Part shown: positions 36,055 to 45,622 of the stretch, one piece after another
Numbering within the stretch: the first letter of the stretch is position 1
How the letters are laid out: every line of letters begins with the position of its first letter
Source: Bacilli bacterium
GTDB taxonomy: Bacteria; Bacillota_I; Bacilli_A; RFN20; CAG-288
DNA length: 64,000 nucleotides
Direction of reading: 5' to 3'
NCBI GenBank assembly: GCA_022652945.1
Contig: JALCRV010000007.1
Location: forward strand, 42,722 to 106,721
Position numbers and translations under genes: made by a program
The notes under the pieces: generated by a model
Database searches by the model: none
Told to the model about the DNA's origin: nothing
Seen by the model: only the letters and a program-made list of their open reading frames with translations

Positions 36055-37668
36055 ATGAACAAGAATCTTCTGAAGAAAACTTCCAGCATCCTATTGTCCT
36101 TGTCATTTCTTTTTTCTTGTTCTTCTAACAATAACACATCCAGCAGCCTTTCTGTTAGTTCAACTTTAAGTTCTTCGGAGGTGAATATGCAAGGAGAAAC
36201 GCTAATTCCGCCTAACGACGAAGAGTTCGAATTTACTCCGGGAACTAAATCTCTGATCCCTTATGGAAAGACCAGAACGCACTATCAACCCGTTGATCAT
36301 TGGTATGGAGATGCTCATCCGATCTATAAAGACGGGAAGTGGTATTCCTATTATTTATCTTTACCGTATTCAACTCCTAACCGGGGCACTTTAGCCGGGG
36401 TCGAACAAGGCTTAGATGTTTCTGAAGATTTGATTAATTGGCGGGAGACTAAATGCAGCACCGACAACAAAGATCGGAAATGGTGGGCGGTAGCTAATAC
36501 GCTGGTGAACGGGGAATTATATTCCATGTTCAACGATACGCTTTTAAATTCCGGCTATGGTCTTTCCACCTCTAAAGACATGGTTAACTTTGAAGAGCAG
36601 GGACTTAAATACCCTTACTCTTGGGTTGATGGACAAGCTAGGGATCCTTCTCTTTTCTATAACGAAAAAGACCAAGAATACTGGTTTATTTATGCCACGA
36701 AGAATTCCTCGGATATATATGACAACGCCCAAGGCAAGATATATTACTCTGTCACAAAAGACTTCCAGACTTTTTCGACTCCGGAGTTGTTATACGATCC
36801 GGGTAACTGCAATATCGGAGAATGTGTCGAGATGTTTAAACTCGGCGATTTCTATTACCTCATCATGAACTGGGGAACTACAAAAGTCGGTGGCCCTCGT
36901 TACCGCTATTCTTCTTCCCCTCGAGGACCTTGGCTGCGTCCGCAGATTGATACTTTACAATCGACCGATTTTGCCGCGCCCAATAGCTGCACGGGGCAAG
37001 AGAAGAGAATCGCCATCGGCTGGACTCCTGAATACGCCAATAAAACTGATAATGGCGCTTGGGCTTGGGGAGGAGTTAAAGATTACCCCTTGGAATATTA
37101 CAACTTGCTTGACGGCGAACTAAGAGTCCGTCCCGCTATCGACTTTACGAAAATCGATGGGGAAGAAACTTTCTCCTCCTTAAAAGATAATTACACTTAT
37201 GTCTCCGGGGATGGCTGGTCCAAAACCGGCGGGAGTTACTTCTACGGAAAAGGAAAATCTTACGGGGAAATGTGGCTAGGTGAGAAACATCAATTCTTCG
37301 ATCTGACGATGGATTTCACTTTCGGGGAAGATAATGCGGGGCTAGGGGTTTCTTTTAGAGCCGGCAATAAGGACTGGAACGGTTATGAGCTTTTTATCGA
37401 TCCGGTGACTAACCAAGCCATCTTCCGTACCCACTTTGAAAGACACATCAATATCATGAGCGTGCCGATCAGCCTGAAAAGAAACGTCAAGAATTCTTTC
37501 CGTCTTGTTTCGGATGGTTCCTTGATTGAATGCTACATCAATAACGAGTTTGCTTTAACCTCAAGGGCCTATCTTCGGGGCAGTGAAGACCGGGTGGGGA
37601 TTTTCTCCGAATACGGCTCCGCGGCCTTTGAGAACATCTCGATCAAAGACTTAAAGGAGGTCTACTGA
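36055..37668 (+). CDS. Surface GH32-like lipoprotein, tandem copy 1 of pair B
   Basis: 537-residue lipoprotein; ATG 36055 chosen because AAAGG precedes it and the signal peptide begins there (lipobox LFSC, Cys22). Propeller with WYGDAHPIYKDGKWYSYY (Asp86), ARDPSLFYN (Asp197) and GECVEMFK (Glu256); GAWAWGGVKDYP closes it. The C-terminal sandwich shows FSLECYI-type strands (DGSLIECYINNEFALTSRAY). It lacks the N-terminal beta domain of pair A. It keeps RDP and EC, so it is nearer to classical GH32 than its neighbours. TGATG overlap couples it to the next gene. Confidence 0.78.
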   Translation: MNKNLLKKTSSILLSLSFLFSCSSNNNTSSSLSVSSTLSSSEVNMQGETLIPPNDEEFEFTPGTKSLIPYGKTRTHYQPVDHWYGDAHPIYKDGKWYSYYLSLPYSTPNRGTLAGVEQGLDVSEDLINWRETKCSTDNKDRKWWAVANTLVNGELYSMFNDTLLNSGYGLSTSKDMVNFEEQGLKYPYSWVDGQARDPSLFYNEKDQEYWFIYATKNSSDIYDNAQGKIYYSVTKDFQTFSTPELLYDPGNCNIGECVEMFKLGDFYYLIMNWGTTKVGGPRYRYSSSPRGPWLRPQIDTLQSTDFAAPNSCTGQEKRIAIGWTPEYANKTDNGAWAWGGVKDYPLEYYNLLDGELRVRPAIDFTKIDGEETFSSLKDNYTYVSGDGWSKTGGSYFYGKGKSYGEMWLGEKHQFFDLTMDFTFGEDNAGLGVSFRAGNKDWNGYELFIDPVTNQAIFRTHFERHINIMSVPISLKRNVKNSFRLVSDGSLIECYINNEFALTSRAYLRGSEDRVGIFSEYGSAAFENISIKDLKEVY

Positions 37669-39218
37669 TGAAAAAACTGAAAAAGAGATCGTTAATCAGT
37701 TTCTTTCTCCTCTTGCTGTTGTCTTCTTGCGGGGAAGTGAATAGTCTTATCTCTTCTAAAGCAAGCTCAGATTCTAGCTATTTAGTTTCTAGTCAAGATT
37801 CAATAAGTTCTTCCTCAAATGTCTCCAGTCTGTATTCCATTGATTTAGGAGGTTACACCGTGCCACAGAATAGCCCGCTTCACTTCACTTTTCCGCTTTC
37901 CGATCGGGATACTTATCCCAATCCATATATCGGGGATGTCCATCCCTATTTTGATGAAAGAACTAATCTTTGGTATCTTTACTATCTCGATACTACAGGT
38001 CAATTCAATTCTCAGCTACTAGTCTCTCCTGACGGGCTGACCTGGCAACCGAGAAATGACTTTTGGATTTATTCTTCTTTAGCTAATTACGGCGTCTTAA
38101 ATGTCACCAAGAAAGCTGACACCTACTATTCCTACTACGCTGATTTCCAGTGCTCCAAATCCAAAGACTTGATGAACTGGGAATACGCGGGACTGGAATG
38201 CCAAGTTCCTTTAGATACAGCTATGTTCCCAGGCGGAATGAGAGATCCTTCGGTTATCTATGATAAAGATGATGATCGCTGGTACGCCATCGGGCTGGTC
38301 TATCCGAAAAGAGTCGCTTCTGAAGGTATTTATCAGTCCAACTTAGCTATTACAATGTCTAACGATGGAACCAATACCAATTGGAATCGTACTTTTAAAA
38401 AAGTCTTGAAGAATGATCAATTCTCCCACGATTACGAATGCCCGATGCTGCAAAAAATCGGCAATCGTTGGTATGTTTTTGGAGCCCATTACGGCTTTTC
38501 TGATCACGGGGTTGGCAGACTCTCCTACTTTATCGGCGATGAGAATAAGAATCCTTATCAGGTCGACTGGACCAGCAAGGAAGAACATTTCCTGACCAGC
38601 GAAGATCTCTGCGCTCCGCAAGTCATGGAGAAAAACGGAAAGCATTATGTCTTCGGTTGGATTCCGACCAATTATAACAACGGAGTCTGGGGCGGACTAG
38701 TTAACCTCACCACTCAAGTGACTCAAGGAACAGATGGTCTGCTCTTTACAAAATGGGAAGAAGGATTGTTCTCTAGAGTCAGCAAGGAAAATCTTTTCAC
38801 TCTCCCTGGCTCGAAAGCACTTACTACGTCAAGTCCCATCAGTCTGCCGATTAATAATAAACGCTACGAAATGGAACTCGGCTTCGATTTTACAGGAGAT
38901 GAACTAGTCCTGGAGACTGGTACTAAGAACTACAAAATCACGATTAACCAGACTAGAGATAATATCCGCGTCAACGTCGGTAACTATCAGTGCTTCAGCT
39001 TCGATTTGCAAAAGGGTGGAATTAAATCTACGGGGAATATCTTAAGAATCATCGCGGAATCCAAGACCTTAGAGTTAGAGCTGAATAGCCAATATGTCCT
39101 AACCGCTCGCCTCGGGACCACAATGGCGGAGAAAGATAGTCTGAATATAACGGCTCAAGGTGGCAATTTAGAGATGGCGATTATCAATTCGTTAGCCTAT
39201 TTAGATGAGATCAAATAG
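37668..39218 (+). CDS. Surface GH32-like lipoprotein, tandem copy 2 of pair B
   Basis: 516-residue lipoprotein; lipobox LSSC (Cys21). GH32-like propeller with YIGDVHPYFDERTNLWYLYY (Asp90), MRDPSVIYD (Asp193) and YECPMLQK (Glu257), then VWGGLVNLTT where GH32 normally has W-G-LTLPRE; the Arg of that motif is absent. C-terminal sandwich present. AAAGGAGG precedes the overlapping start. It is 18 bp upstream of the set 3 binding protein, so its product is probably the ligand of that importer. Confidence 0.78.
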   Translation: MKKLKKRSLISFFLLLLLSSCGEVNSLISSKASSDSSYLVSSQDSISSSSNVSSLYSIDLGGYTVPQNSPLHFTFPLSDRDTYPNPYIGDVHPYFDERTNLWYLYYLDTTGQFNSQLLVSPDGLTWQPRNDFWIYSSLANYGVLNVTKKADTYYSYYADFQCSKSKDLMNWEYAGLECQVPLDTAMFPGGMRDPSVIYDKDDDRWYAIGLVYPKRVASEGIYQSNLAITMSNDGTNTNWNRTFKKVLKNDQFSHDYECPMLQKIGNRWYVFGAHYGFSDHGVGRLSYFIGDENKNPYQVDWTSKEEHFLTSEDLCAPQVMEKNGKHYVFGWIPTNYNNGVWGGLVNLTTQVTQGTDGLLFTKWEEGLFSRVSKENLFTLPGSKALTTSSPISLPINNKRYEMELGFDFTGDELVLETGTKNYKITINQTRDNIRVNVGNYQCFSFDLQKGGIKSTGNILRIIAESKTLELELNSQYVLTARLGTTMAEKDSLNITAQGGNLEMAIINSLAYLDEIK

Positions 39219-39236
39219 CAAAAGGAGGATATCTTT

Positions 39237-41222
39237 ATGGTAAAACGCGTTAGTAAGTTGCTGTTGTTGCTCGCCGTGCCAGGACTCTTGCTTTCTTCCT
39301 GCGGAGGAGGAAGCTCTTCCTCGGTTTCTGCTCCTACCGGTTCTGAAGGGAATAGTTCGGAAAATGGCTCGAGTGCTACCCATACTTACGATGCCAACGC
39401 GGTCTTCAGAGTCGCCAAGACCTGGGATCGTAACGGCATCAGAAACCATTATCATGGCGGCACGAATATCGGCTGTCTGGAATGGTTCGCCGTTGAGCCT
39501 TTAGTCCAATATGTCCGCTCGACTGATGAACTCCATTACCTATTAGCGGAAAGCATCGTCCATAACGCTGACCATACCACCACGGTAAATCTCCGCCACG
39601 ATGCTAAGTGGCAGACCGGGGAAGCCTTTACCGCTGATGATGCGATGGCTTATTGGAAAATCAATTTCACTTCTTTAACTAACTATTTAGCTAAACCGAT
39701 GGAAAAGATCGACGATTATACCTTTAAGATGACTTGGAAGAGCTGGATGGAACCTAACGATAAAGTGAAGACACTTTTGATCGCGCAGGACAAAGCCGGC
39801 AGTGTCCAATATTCGATTTTTAAGGATGTGGTCGATAAATGCCAACAGATTCTCACCTCTCAAACTCGCTGCGAAGATGGATATGCTGAGTGGGCTCCTT
39901 ACGGGTATATCAACTCAAAATCCTCCGAGACGGAATATCTCACTAACTACACCGCCTTTAAAGCGATGAATCCGCGTCAATTTGTCGCCACCGGGCCTTA
40001 TAAGCCTTATAAGGTTACCCAGAATCAAATGATTTTGGTCCGCAATGAGAACTACTATCTGAAGCAGAATGTCTACTTCGGAAAGATCCTCGCTTATAAC
40101 ATCTCCGATACGACCAACCTTTATAACATGCTGACCAATGGGACCCTTGATTATTGCGATGGTTTGGCCCCGGAAGCTACGTTAAACGCCATCTTAAACG
40201 GCAACAAAGACATGGTGCATCTGAAGATGTTCGATCCGGGGGCCATCGGCCTGGTCTTCAATCTGGAAAAGACGAACATCTGGACGGATAAAGTCCGCTT
40301 GGCTTTCCAGTACATCTTCGATCGGGAAGAGATGAGAAACGCCGGGAACAAATACGCGATTGTCAATCAGTTCCCCTTAACCGGCATGGCGCCTTCGGAA
40401 GCTAAAACCTGGATGGATCCTAAAGATTTTGAAAAGATTCCTCGTTACACTCACGATACGGAGAAAGCTACTTCCTTATTAAAGGAAGCTGGCTGGACTT
40501 TCACCGATTCCAAATGGCATCTGCCCGATGGAAACCAAGTCCGCCTCGCTCTCGGCTACGATGGTTCCCACCCGGGGATGTCCGGTGTGGCGGAAGCCTC
40601 CTCTTCAGCTCTTTCTAACTTCGGCATCGATGTGGTCTTAAAACGTGCTTCGGATTTCTCGACTTGGTTTGATACGGCTAAAGCCGCCTCTTCCGTTTAT
40701 GATTTCTCGGTCAACTGGACCGATCTTAATATGTCCTTCTCGTTCCCGACCGGTTCATTTAACTATGTCCTGAACGATATCGATGGACCGATTATGCATC
40801 TAACTGGGATTACGGCAGCGGATGTCGCTAATTCTAACGGGGAATTAAATGAACAAGCCATCGGGAATACCAACCTCCATCTTGATAAAGCGGATGGGAG
40901 CGGAAAGTTCTGGGTCTATAAGTACATGGCACATATGTATTCCATGTCCGATGAAGTCTTAAAGTCTTCCTTAGCCGATATGATCTTGGGCATCGGAAAT
41001 CTGAATTACGGGGTTTCCTTCTATCAGAATGTCACCGGATCCTTCTTAAATACGAAAGTCATCGGCGGTTTGCCGATGAAGCAGTATTACGAACAGGAAA
41101 GAAACTGCACCCGCGTCCCGGAAGTTGGAAGCGATGACTTCTACGCGGTCGCGAGAACTAATCTGATCTTCTCCCAGGGTATTGTCTTCTCCAAGGGATA
41201 TTACTATCCGGCGGGTCAGTAG
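39237..41222 (+). CDS. Opp/Dpp-type ABC transporter substrate-binding lipoprotein (set 3)
   Basis: SBP_bac_5 lipoprotein of 661 residues; lipobox LSSC (Cys22) and a Gly/Ser linker. Strong similarity to the set 2 protein: VFRVAKTWDRNGIRNHY, WQTGEAFTADDAMAYW, WKSWMEPNDKVK, ATGPYKPYKV, IFDREEMRNAGNKYA. AAAGGAGG precedes the ATG. Ligand probably an oligosaccharide from the pair B enzymes. Confidence 0.9.
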   Translation: MVKRVSKLLLLLAVPGLLLSSCGGGSSSSVSAPTGSEGNSSENGSSATHTYDANAVFRVAKTWDRNGIRNHYHGGTNIGCLEWFAVEPLVQYVRSTDELHYLLAESIVHNADHTTTVNLRHDAKWQTGEAFTADDAMAYWKINFTSLTNYLAKPMEKIDDYTFKMTWKSWMEPNDKVKTLLIAQDKAGSVQYSIFKDVVDKCQQILTSQTRCEDGYAEWAPYGYINSKSSETEYLTNYTAFKAMNPRQFVATGPYKPYKVTQNQMILVRNENYYLKQNVYFGKILAYNISDTTNLYNMLTNGTLDYCDGLAPEATLNAILNGNKDMVHLKMFDPGAIGLVFNLEKTNIWTDKVRLAFQYIFDREEMRNAGNKYAIVNQFPLTGMAPSEAKTWMDPKDFEKIPRYTHDTEKATSLLKEAGWTFTDSKWHLPDGNQVRLALGYDGSHPGMSGVAEASSSALSNFGIDVVLKRASDFSTWFDTAKAASSVYDFSVNWTDLNMSFSFPTGSFNYVLNDIDGPIMHLTGITAADVANSNGELNEQAIGNTNLHLDKADGSGKFWVYKYMAHMYSMSDEVLKSSLADMILGIGNLNYGVSFYQNVTGSFLNTKVIGGLPMKQYYEQERNCTRVPEVGSDDFYAVARTNLIFSQGIVFSKGYYYPAGQ

Positions 41223-41317
41223 AACTGTTCGGTCTTTAAGTCTATTAAGGGATTAATGACTGATTTATCTTAACTAATTTATCATTTGGTCTTATTAAAG
41301 AAAAGGGAAACAACAAA

Positions 41318-42370
41318 GTGTCTAAAGCATTGAAATGGCTGGCCTTCCTCTGGAAGCGAATCAAGTATTTCCTGTATTCCACCAGGTTCTTTTGGAAGCG
41401 GGTCGGTTTCTCTTTGATCACCATGGTCCTAGTCATCATCTTCGGGTTCTTCTTAATAAAGATGATGCCGGGGAATCCGGTCGATACGTATGCCAAATCC
41501 TTGATGGAATCAAGAAGAATCCCTTATGCGGATGCTTACCGTCTAGCAACTTCCTTACTAAACTACGACCCGAATGAAAGTGTCTGGTCCCAGTTTAGCA
41601 GATATGTCAGCGGTATCTTCCAAGGAAACTTTGGGACTTCGATGTACCGAGATGATGTCAATGTCACGACGGTCATCCGCGATTTCCTGCCGTGGACTTT
41701 GTTCATTTCCGCCTTCGCTTTGCTGATTTCTTTCATTCTCGGAGTCTTGATGGGAGCTGATCTAGCCTGGAGACGCAGCGGCTGGAAAGACTTCTTAGCG
41801 AACACCTTCATCGTTGTCTCCGGGGCTATTCCTGATTACCTCTGGGGCATGATTCTGATTTTCGTCTTCGGAATCACCTTCAAATGGTTCCCGATCCAAG
41901 GGAACTACGACATCCTTTTGGAAATCGATGGTTGGCCTTTTATCATCAATGTCCTTTATCACGCTTTCCTGCCGATCTTGGCTTTCTCCATTGTCCAAAT
42001 CGGCAATTGGGCCCTGGCCATGAGAGGATCCTCTATCGGGGTTCTTGGTGAGGATTACATCATGGCCGGCAAGGCTCGAGGAGTCTCGGAAAGACATCTG
42101 GAAAAAAGATACTTACGTAAGAACGCGATGCTGCCGCTTGTGACGTCTTTAGGCTTATCATTCGCCGGGCTTTTCGGTGGTTCTTCTTTGATGGAATCTA
42201 TCTTCAATTATCCGGGGTTTGGTAACGAATTCGCCGTCGCAATCGGAAGCCGTGATTACTTCCTGATTGAAGGCATGATGGTCTTTATGTCCTTCATTTT
42301 GATTCTGACGAATCTTTTAGTCGATTCGATCTATTCCTTAATCGATCCACGGATCAGGAGGGATGCATAA
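41318..42370 (+). CDS. Opp/Dpp-type ABC transporter permease, OppB-like (set 3)
   Basis: 350-residue permease with a GTG start and AAGGGA upstream. External loop KMMPGNPVDTYAKSLMESRR, BPD_transp_1 domain, EAA loop EDYIMAGKARGVSERHLEKR then NAMLPL. A 95-bp gap separates it from the binding protein; it overlaps the next gene by one base (TAATG). Confidence 0.9.
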   Translation: MSKALKWLAFLWKRIKYFLYSTRFFWKRVGFSLITMVLVIIFGFFLIKMMPGNPVDTYAKSLMESRRIPYADAYRLATSLLNYDPNESVWSQFSRYVSGIFQGNFGTSMYRDDVNVTTVIRDFLPWTLFISAFALLISFILGVLMGADLAWRRSGWKDFLANTFIVVSGAIPDYLWGMILIFVFGITFKWFPIQGNYDILLEIDGWPFIINVLYHAFLPILAFSIVQIGNWALAMRGSSIGVLGEDYIMAGKARGVSERHLEKRYLRKNAMLPLVTSLGLSFAGLFGGSSLMESIFNYPGFGNEFAVAIGSRDYFLIEGMMVFMSFILILTNLLVDSIYSLIDPRIRRDA

Positions 42371-43278
42371 TGAATAAACTCCAAATCCGTCTCAAGGATT
42401 ACTTTGTCAATCTCTCCATCTCTTTTAAACTATGGTTTAAAAACGTTAAACAAAACGTCTTTACGAATAAAAAAGCCATGTGGGGTCTAGGAATCTTATT
42501 AGGTTTCTTATTGTTCTCCTTATTCGGCCCTCTGATTTGGCCTTATAACCCGATTACCGATGAAAATAACAAATTCTTAGCTCCTTCCATCGAGCATATC
42601 TTTGGGACTGATAATCTTGGTCGCGATCTCTTCCGCCAGATGGTTTATGGCTCTAGAGATGTCTTAACCATCGCTTTTTTTACCTCTGTTTTCTCAGTCT
42701 TTATCGGAGTCCTTTTAGGTCTTTTATCCGGGTTAGTCGGAGGGTGGCTAGATAACTTAATCATGATGATCGTTAATCTCTTCTTAACGATTCCTTCCTT
42801 CCCAATCATGCTGATCATGGCTTCCTTTTTTACCATCGAAGATCCTTTCACCTTCGCTTTGGTCCTTTCTATCTGGTCCTGGGCCGGGATGTGCCGAGCG
42901 GTCCGTTCCCAGATCATTTCCTTAAGGGAAAGGGATTTTATCCTGATCTGCAAGGTGGAGAATCTCTCAAGAGGACATATCATTTTCCAAGAACTGCTGC
43001 CGAATATCTATTCCTACGTCTTAATTAACTTTATCCAGATTATGAAAGGCGCCATCACTTCATCAGTCGGCATCATGATGCTCGGCTTAGCGGCCTTTGA
43101 ACCTTCTAACTGGGGCGCCATTTTATTAAGAGCTAAAGATATCGGGGCTCTGTTGATCCCGGAAGCCACTTTATTCTGGCTGATCCCGATTCTTTCAATC
43201 GCCTTATTCCAGACCGGAGCCATCCTTTTAGTCGATGGGCTGGATGAAGCCTTAAATCCGCGCTTAAGGAGGAACTGA
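42370..43278 (+). CDS. Opp/Dpp-type ABC transporter permease, OppC-like (set 3)
   Basis: 302-residue permease: GPLIWPYNP after helix 1, FGTDNLGRDLFRQM, EAA loop RDFILICKVENLSRGHII, C-terminus VDGLDEALNPRLRRN. Nearly the same layout as the set 2 protein. Confidence 0.9.
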   Translation: MNKLQIRLKDYFVNLSISFKLWFKNVKQNVFTNKKAMWGLGILLGFLLFSLFGPLIWPYNPITDENNKFLAPSIEHIFGTDNLGRDLFRQMVYGSRDVLTIAFFTSVFSVFIGVLLGLLSGLVGGWLDNLIMMIVNLFLTIPSFPIMLIMASFFTIEDPFTFALVLSIWSWAGMCRAVRSQIISLRERDFILICKVENLSRGHIIFQELLPNIYSYVLINFIQIMKGAITSSVGIMMLGLAAFEPSNWGAILLRAKDIGALLIPEATLFWLIPILSIALFQTGAILLVDGLDEALNPRLRRN

Positions 43279-43281
43279 ACG

Positions 43282-44292
43282 ATGGAACAAAAGAATATCA
43301 ATCCGAATATCGTTCAGATCTCTCATCTCATGATCGATTATAAGATGAGAACTTGTGATATCAGAGCTAACGAAGATGTCTCGCTTGATATCAAAAGAGA
43401 TAAGATTACCGCCTTAGTCGGGGAATCAGGGTCCGGTAAATCGACTTTAGCTTCCGCCTTATTGAATTGTCTTTCTGAGCCGGGAGTTATTACCTCCGGT
43501 GAAGTTATCTTCCATTCTAGAGATGGCCAGGATATAGATATCACCGCCTTAAATAAGAAAGACTTAAGGAATTTCCGCTGGTCGAAAGTCTCCATGGTTT
43601 TCCAAGGCGCCCAGTCGACTCTGAATCCGGTCATGACTATCTATGACCAATTCAAAGAAACGGTCATCGACCATCAAGGACATAAGAGCAAACAAGAACT
43701 GCTCCCGCTTTTTAACCGCGTCTTAAAAATCGTTAATCTCGACCCGGATAGAATCTTAAAAATGTATCCTCATGAGCTTTCCGGCGGGATGAGGCAGAGA
43801 GTAATTATCGCCTTCGCCTTACTGCTGGAGCCGGAATTGATGATTCTCGATGAGCCGACCACCGCCTTAGATGTCATCACCCAGGATTACGTCTTCTCCA
43901 TCCTGGCCAAGATCAATAAAGAGATGCATATCTCCATGCTGCTTCTGACTCACGATATCTCAATCGTGGCGAAGTATGCGGATTATGTAGGAGTGATGTA
44001 CGGCGGGAAACTGATGGAATATTCAGATGTCTTCACCATCTTTAAAAAACGCCTTCATCCGTATACCGAAGGCTTGATCGGAGCTACACCTTCTTTAACG
44101 ATGCCTTTAGAAAAAATGCACCCGATTGAAGGAACTCCTGTCGATCTGATGAAAGTGCCAGAGGGCTGTATCTTTAACCCTCGGTGTCCGAAATGCATGG
44201 ATATCTGTAAGAAAGAAAAACCCAAGATGGAGCAAATCGGACCTGAGCATCTGATTTACTGCCATCTTTATAAAGCGGAAGGAGGGAAATGA
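43282..44292 (+). CDS. Opp/Dpp-type ABC transporter ATPase, OppD-like (set 3)
   Basis: 336-residue ATPase: Walker A GESGSGKST, Q-loop FQGAQSTLNPV, signature LSGGMRQRV, Walker B LMILDEPTTALD and Cys motif CIFNPRCPKCMDIC. Confidence 0.92.
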   Translation: MEQKNINPNIVQISHLMIDYKMRTCDIRANEDVSLDIKRDKITALVGESGSGKSTLASALLNCLSEPGVITSGEVIFHSRDGQDIDITALNKKDLRNFRWSKVSMVFQGAQSTLNPVMTIYDQFKETVIDHQGHKSKQELLPLFNRVLKIVNLDPDRILKMYPHELSGGMRQRVIIAFALLLEPELMILDEPTTALDVITQDYVFSILAKINKEMHISMLLLTHDISIVAKYADYVGVMYGGKLMEYSDVFTIFKKRLHPYTEGLIGATPSLTMPLEKMHPIEGTPVDLMKVPEGCIFNPRCPKCMDICKKEKPKMEQIGPEHLIYCHLYKAEGGK

Positions 44293-44293
44293 T

Positions 44294-45313
44294 ATGGAAA
44301 AAGAACAATATCAAGGCCCGATCATCTCGCTAGATAAAGTGAATGTCTCCTTCCTCAAACGCGGCTTCACTTTAGGGCAGGAAAAACATTATCACGTCTT
44401 AAAGGACATCTCCTTAGATATCTATCCAGGAGAAATCTTGGCAATCGTCGGGGAATCCGGCTGTGGCAAGACCACCTTAGGAAAAGTCATCACCGGCCTT
44501 TTGAAGCCGGATAGCGGCAAGATTCTCTTCCAAGGGGAAGAGGTCTATAAGTTCTTCTCGACGGGCTCGGGTGAATACCGGAAAGCGGTGCAGTTTATCC
44601 AACAGGATTCCTACGCGGCTTTAAACCCGGTCAGGACCATCTATCAACTGCTCTATGCCCCCATCAGAGCAAACGATAAATCCTTAACTCTTGAACAGAT
44701 TGAGAAGGAAATGATCGCAAACTTAGTCACTGTCGGACTTACTCCCGCCGAGCAGTTCCTCTTTAAATACCCTCACCAGCTCTCCGGGGGACAAAGACAA
44801 AGGATCTTGATGGCTCGCGCCATCTCCTTAAAGCCGAAAGTCATCGTAGCTGATGAACCGGTCAGTATGATCGATGTCTCCTTAAGGCTTTCCATCCTGA
44901 ATCTGATGAGCCGTCTAAATAAGGAATTGAATATCGCCTTCATCTATATCACCCACGACCTCGCTACCGCCCGTTATATCGCGCGGAACGGGAAAATCGC
45001 GGTGATGTACTTAGGTGAAATCATGGAGTATTCCTCGTTACAGGAGCTTCTGACTAATCCGAAGCATCCTTATACCCGAGCACTCCTCTCCGCCGTCCCG
45101 GTCCCCGATCCGGAAATCGCTCGAAAGATGAAGAAAATCCCAATCAAGACCATGGACTTAATGAATCTGGAGCACCGAAAAGACGGTTGCTCGTTCGCTC
45201 CGAGATGCCTATTCGCTACTGAAGAGTGCTTAAAAGGAAATATCCCTTATAGGGAAGAGAACCAAGCTGAAGTCAGATGCCTGAAGAAAATCAAGGAGGA
45301 AAATCAAGGATGA
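44294..45313 (+). CDS. Opp/Dpp-type ABC transporter ATPase, OppF-like (set 3)
   Basis: 339-residue ATPase: Walker A GESGCGKTT, FIQQDSYAALNPV, signature LSGGQRQRI, Walker B variant VADEPVSMIDVS, Cys motif CSFAPRCLFATEEC. Its stop overlaps the microprotein start as ATGA. Confidence 0.92.
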   Translation: MEKEQYQGPIISLDKVNVSFLKRGFTLGQEKHYHVLKDISLDIYPGEILAIVGESGCGKTTLGKVITGLLKPDSGKILFQGEEVYKFFSTGSGEYRKAVQFIQQDSYAALNPVRTIYQLLYAPIRANDKSLTLEQIEKEMIANLVTVGLTPAEQFLFKYPHQLSGGQRQRILMARAISLKPKVIVADEPVSMIDVSLRLSILNLMSRLNKELNIAFIYITHDLATARYIARNGKIAVMYLGEIMEYSSLQELLTNPKHPYTRALLSAVPVPDPEIARKMKKIPIKTMDLMNLEHRKDGCSFAPRCLFATEECLKGNIPYREENQAEVRCLKKIKEENQG

Positions 45314-45489
45314 CATATTTCTTTAAAGCCGGTGGGATTATCTGTTTGATTTCGGCGATTCTCTTATTCCTCGAACCCTTCGGCAGCCACGCCTTCCTGC
45401 TCGTTTTAGTCTCCTTAATCGTTTCTTTGACTATCAGCTTAATCAGCGGGGTCATGATCCTAATTCGAAATAAGAAAGGCGAAGAATAA
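45310..45489 (+). CDS. Two-helix membrane microprotein linked to transporter set 3
   Basis: 59 residues from ATG 45310 (AAGGAGG at 45293-45299; an earlier in-frame start would lie inside the ATPase gene). TYFFKAGGI, helix 1, a short turn with PFGS, helix 2 ending SLISGVM, basic tail RNKKGEE. The clear sequence likeness to the microprotein at 24727 and the weaker likeness to that at 8060 define a three-member family, each coupled to one transporter. Confidence 0.82.
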   Translation: MTYFFKAGGIICLISAILLFLEPFGSHAFLLVLVSLIVSLTISLISGVMILIRNKKGEE

Positions 45490-45622
45490 GCCTTCTTATA
45501 AATAAACTAATAATCTGCTTAATCAAGAAAGGAGGAAAAAAACCGAACGAAATTAACTACCCCATTAGTAAAAATCCTAAGAATCCTGATTCGCTTCTTC
45601 AATTTCCTAAAAGGAGGAAAAC

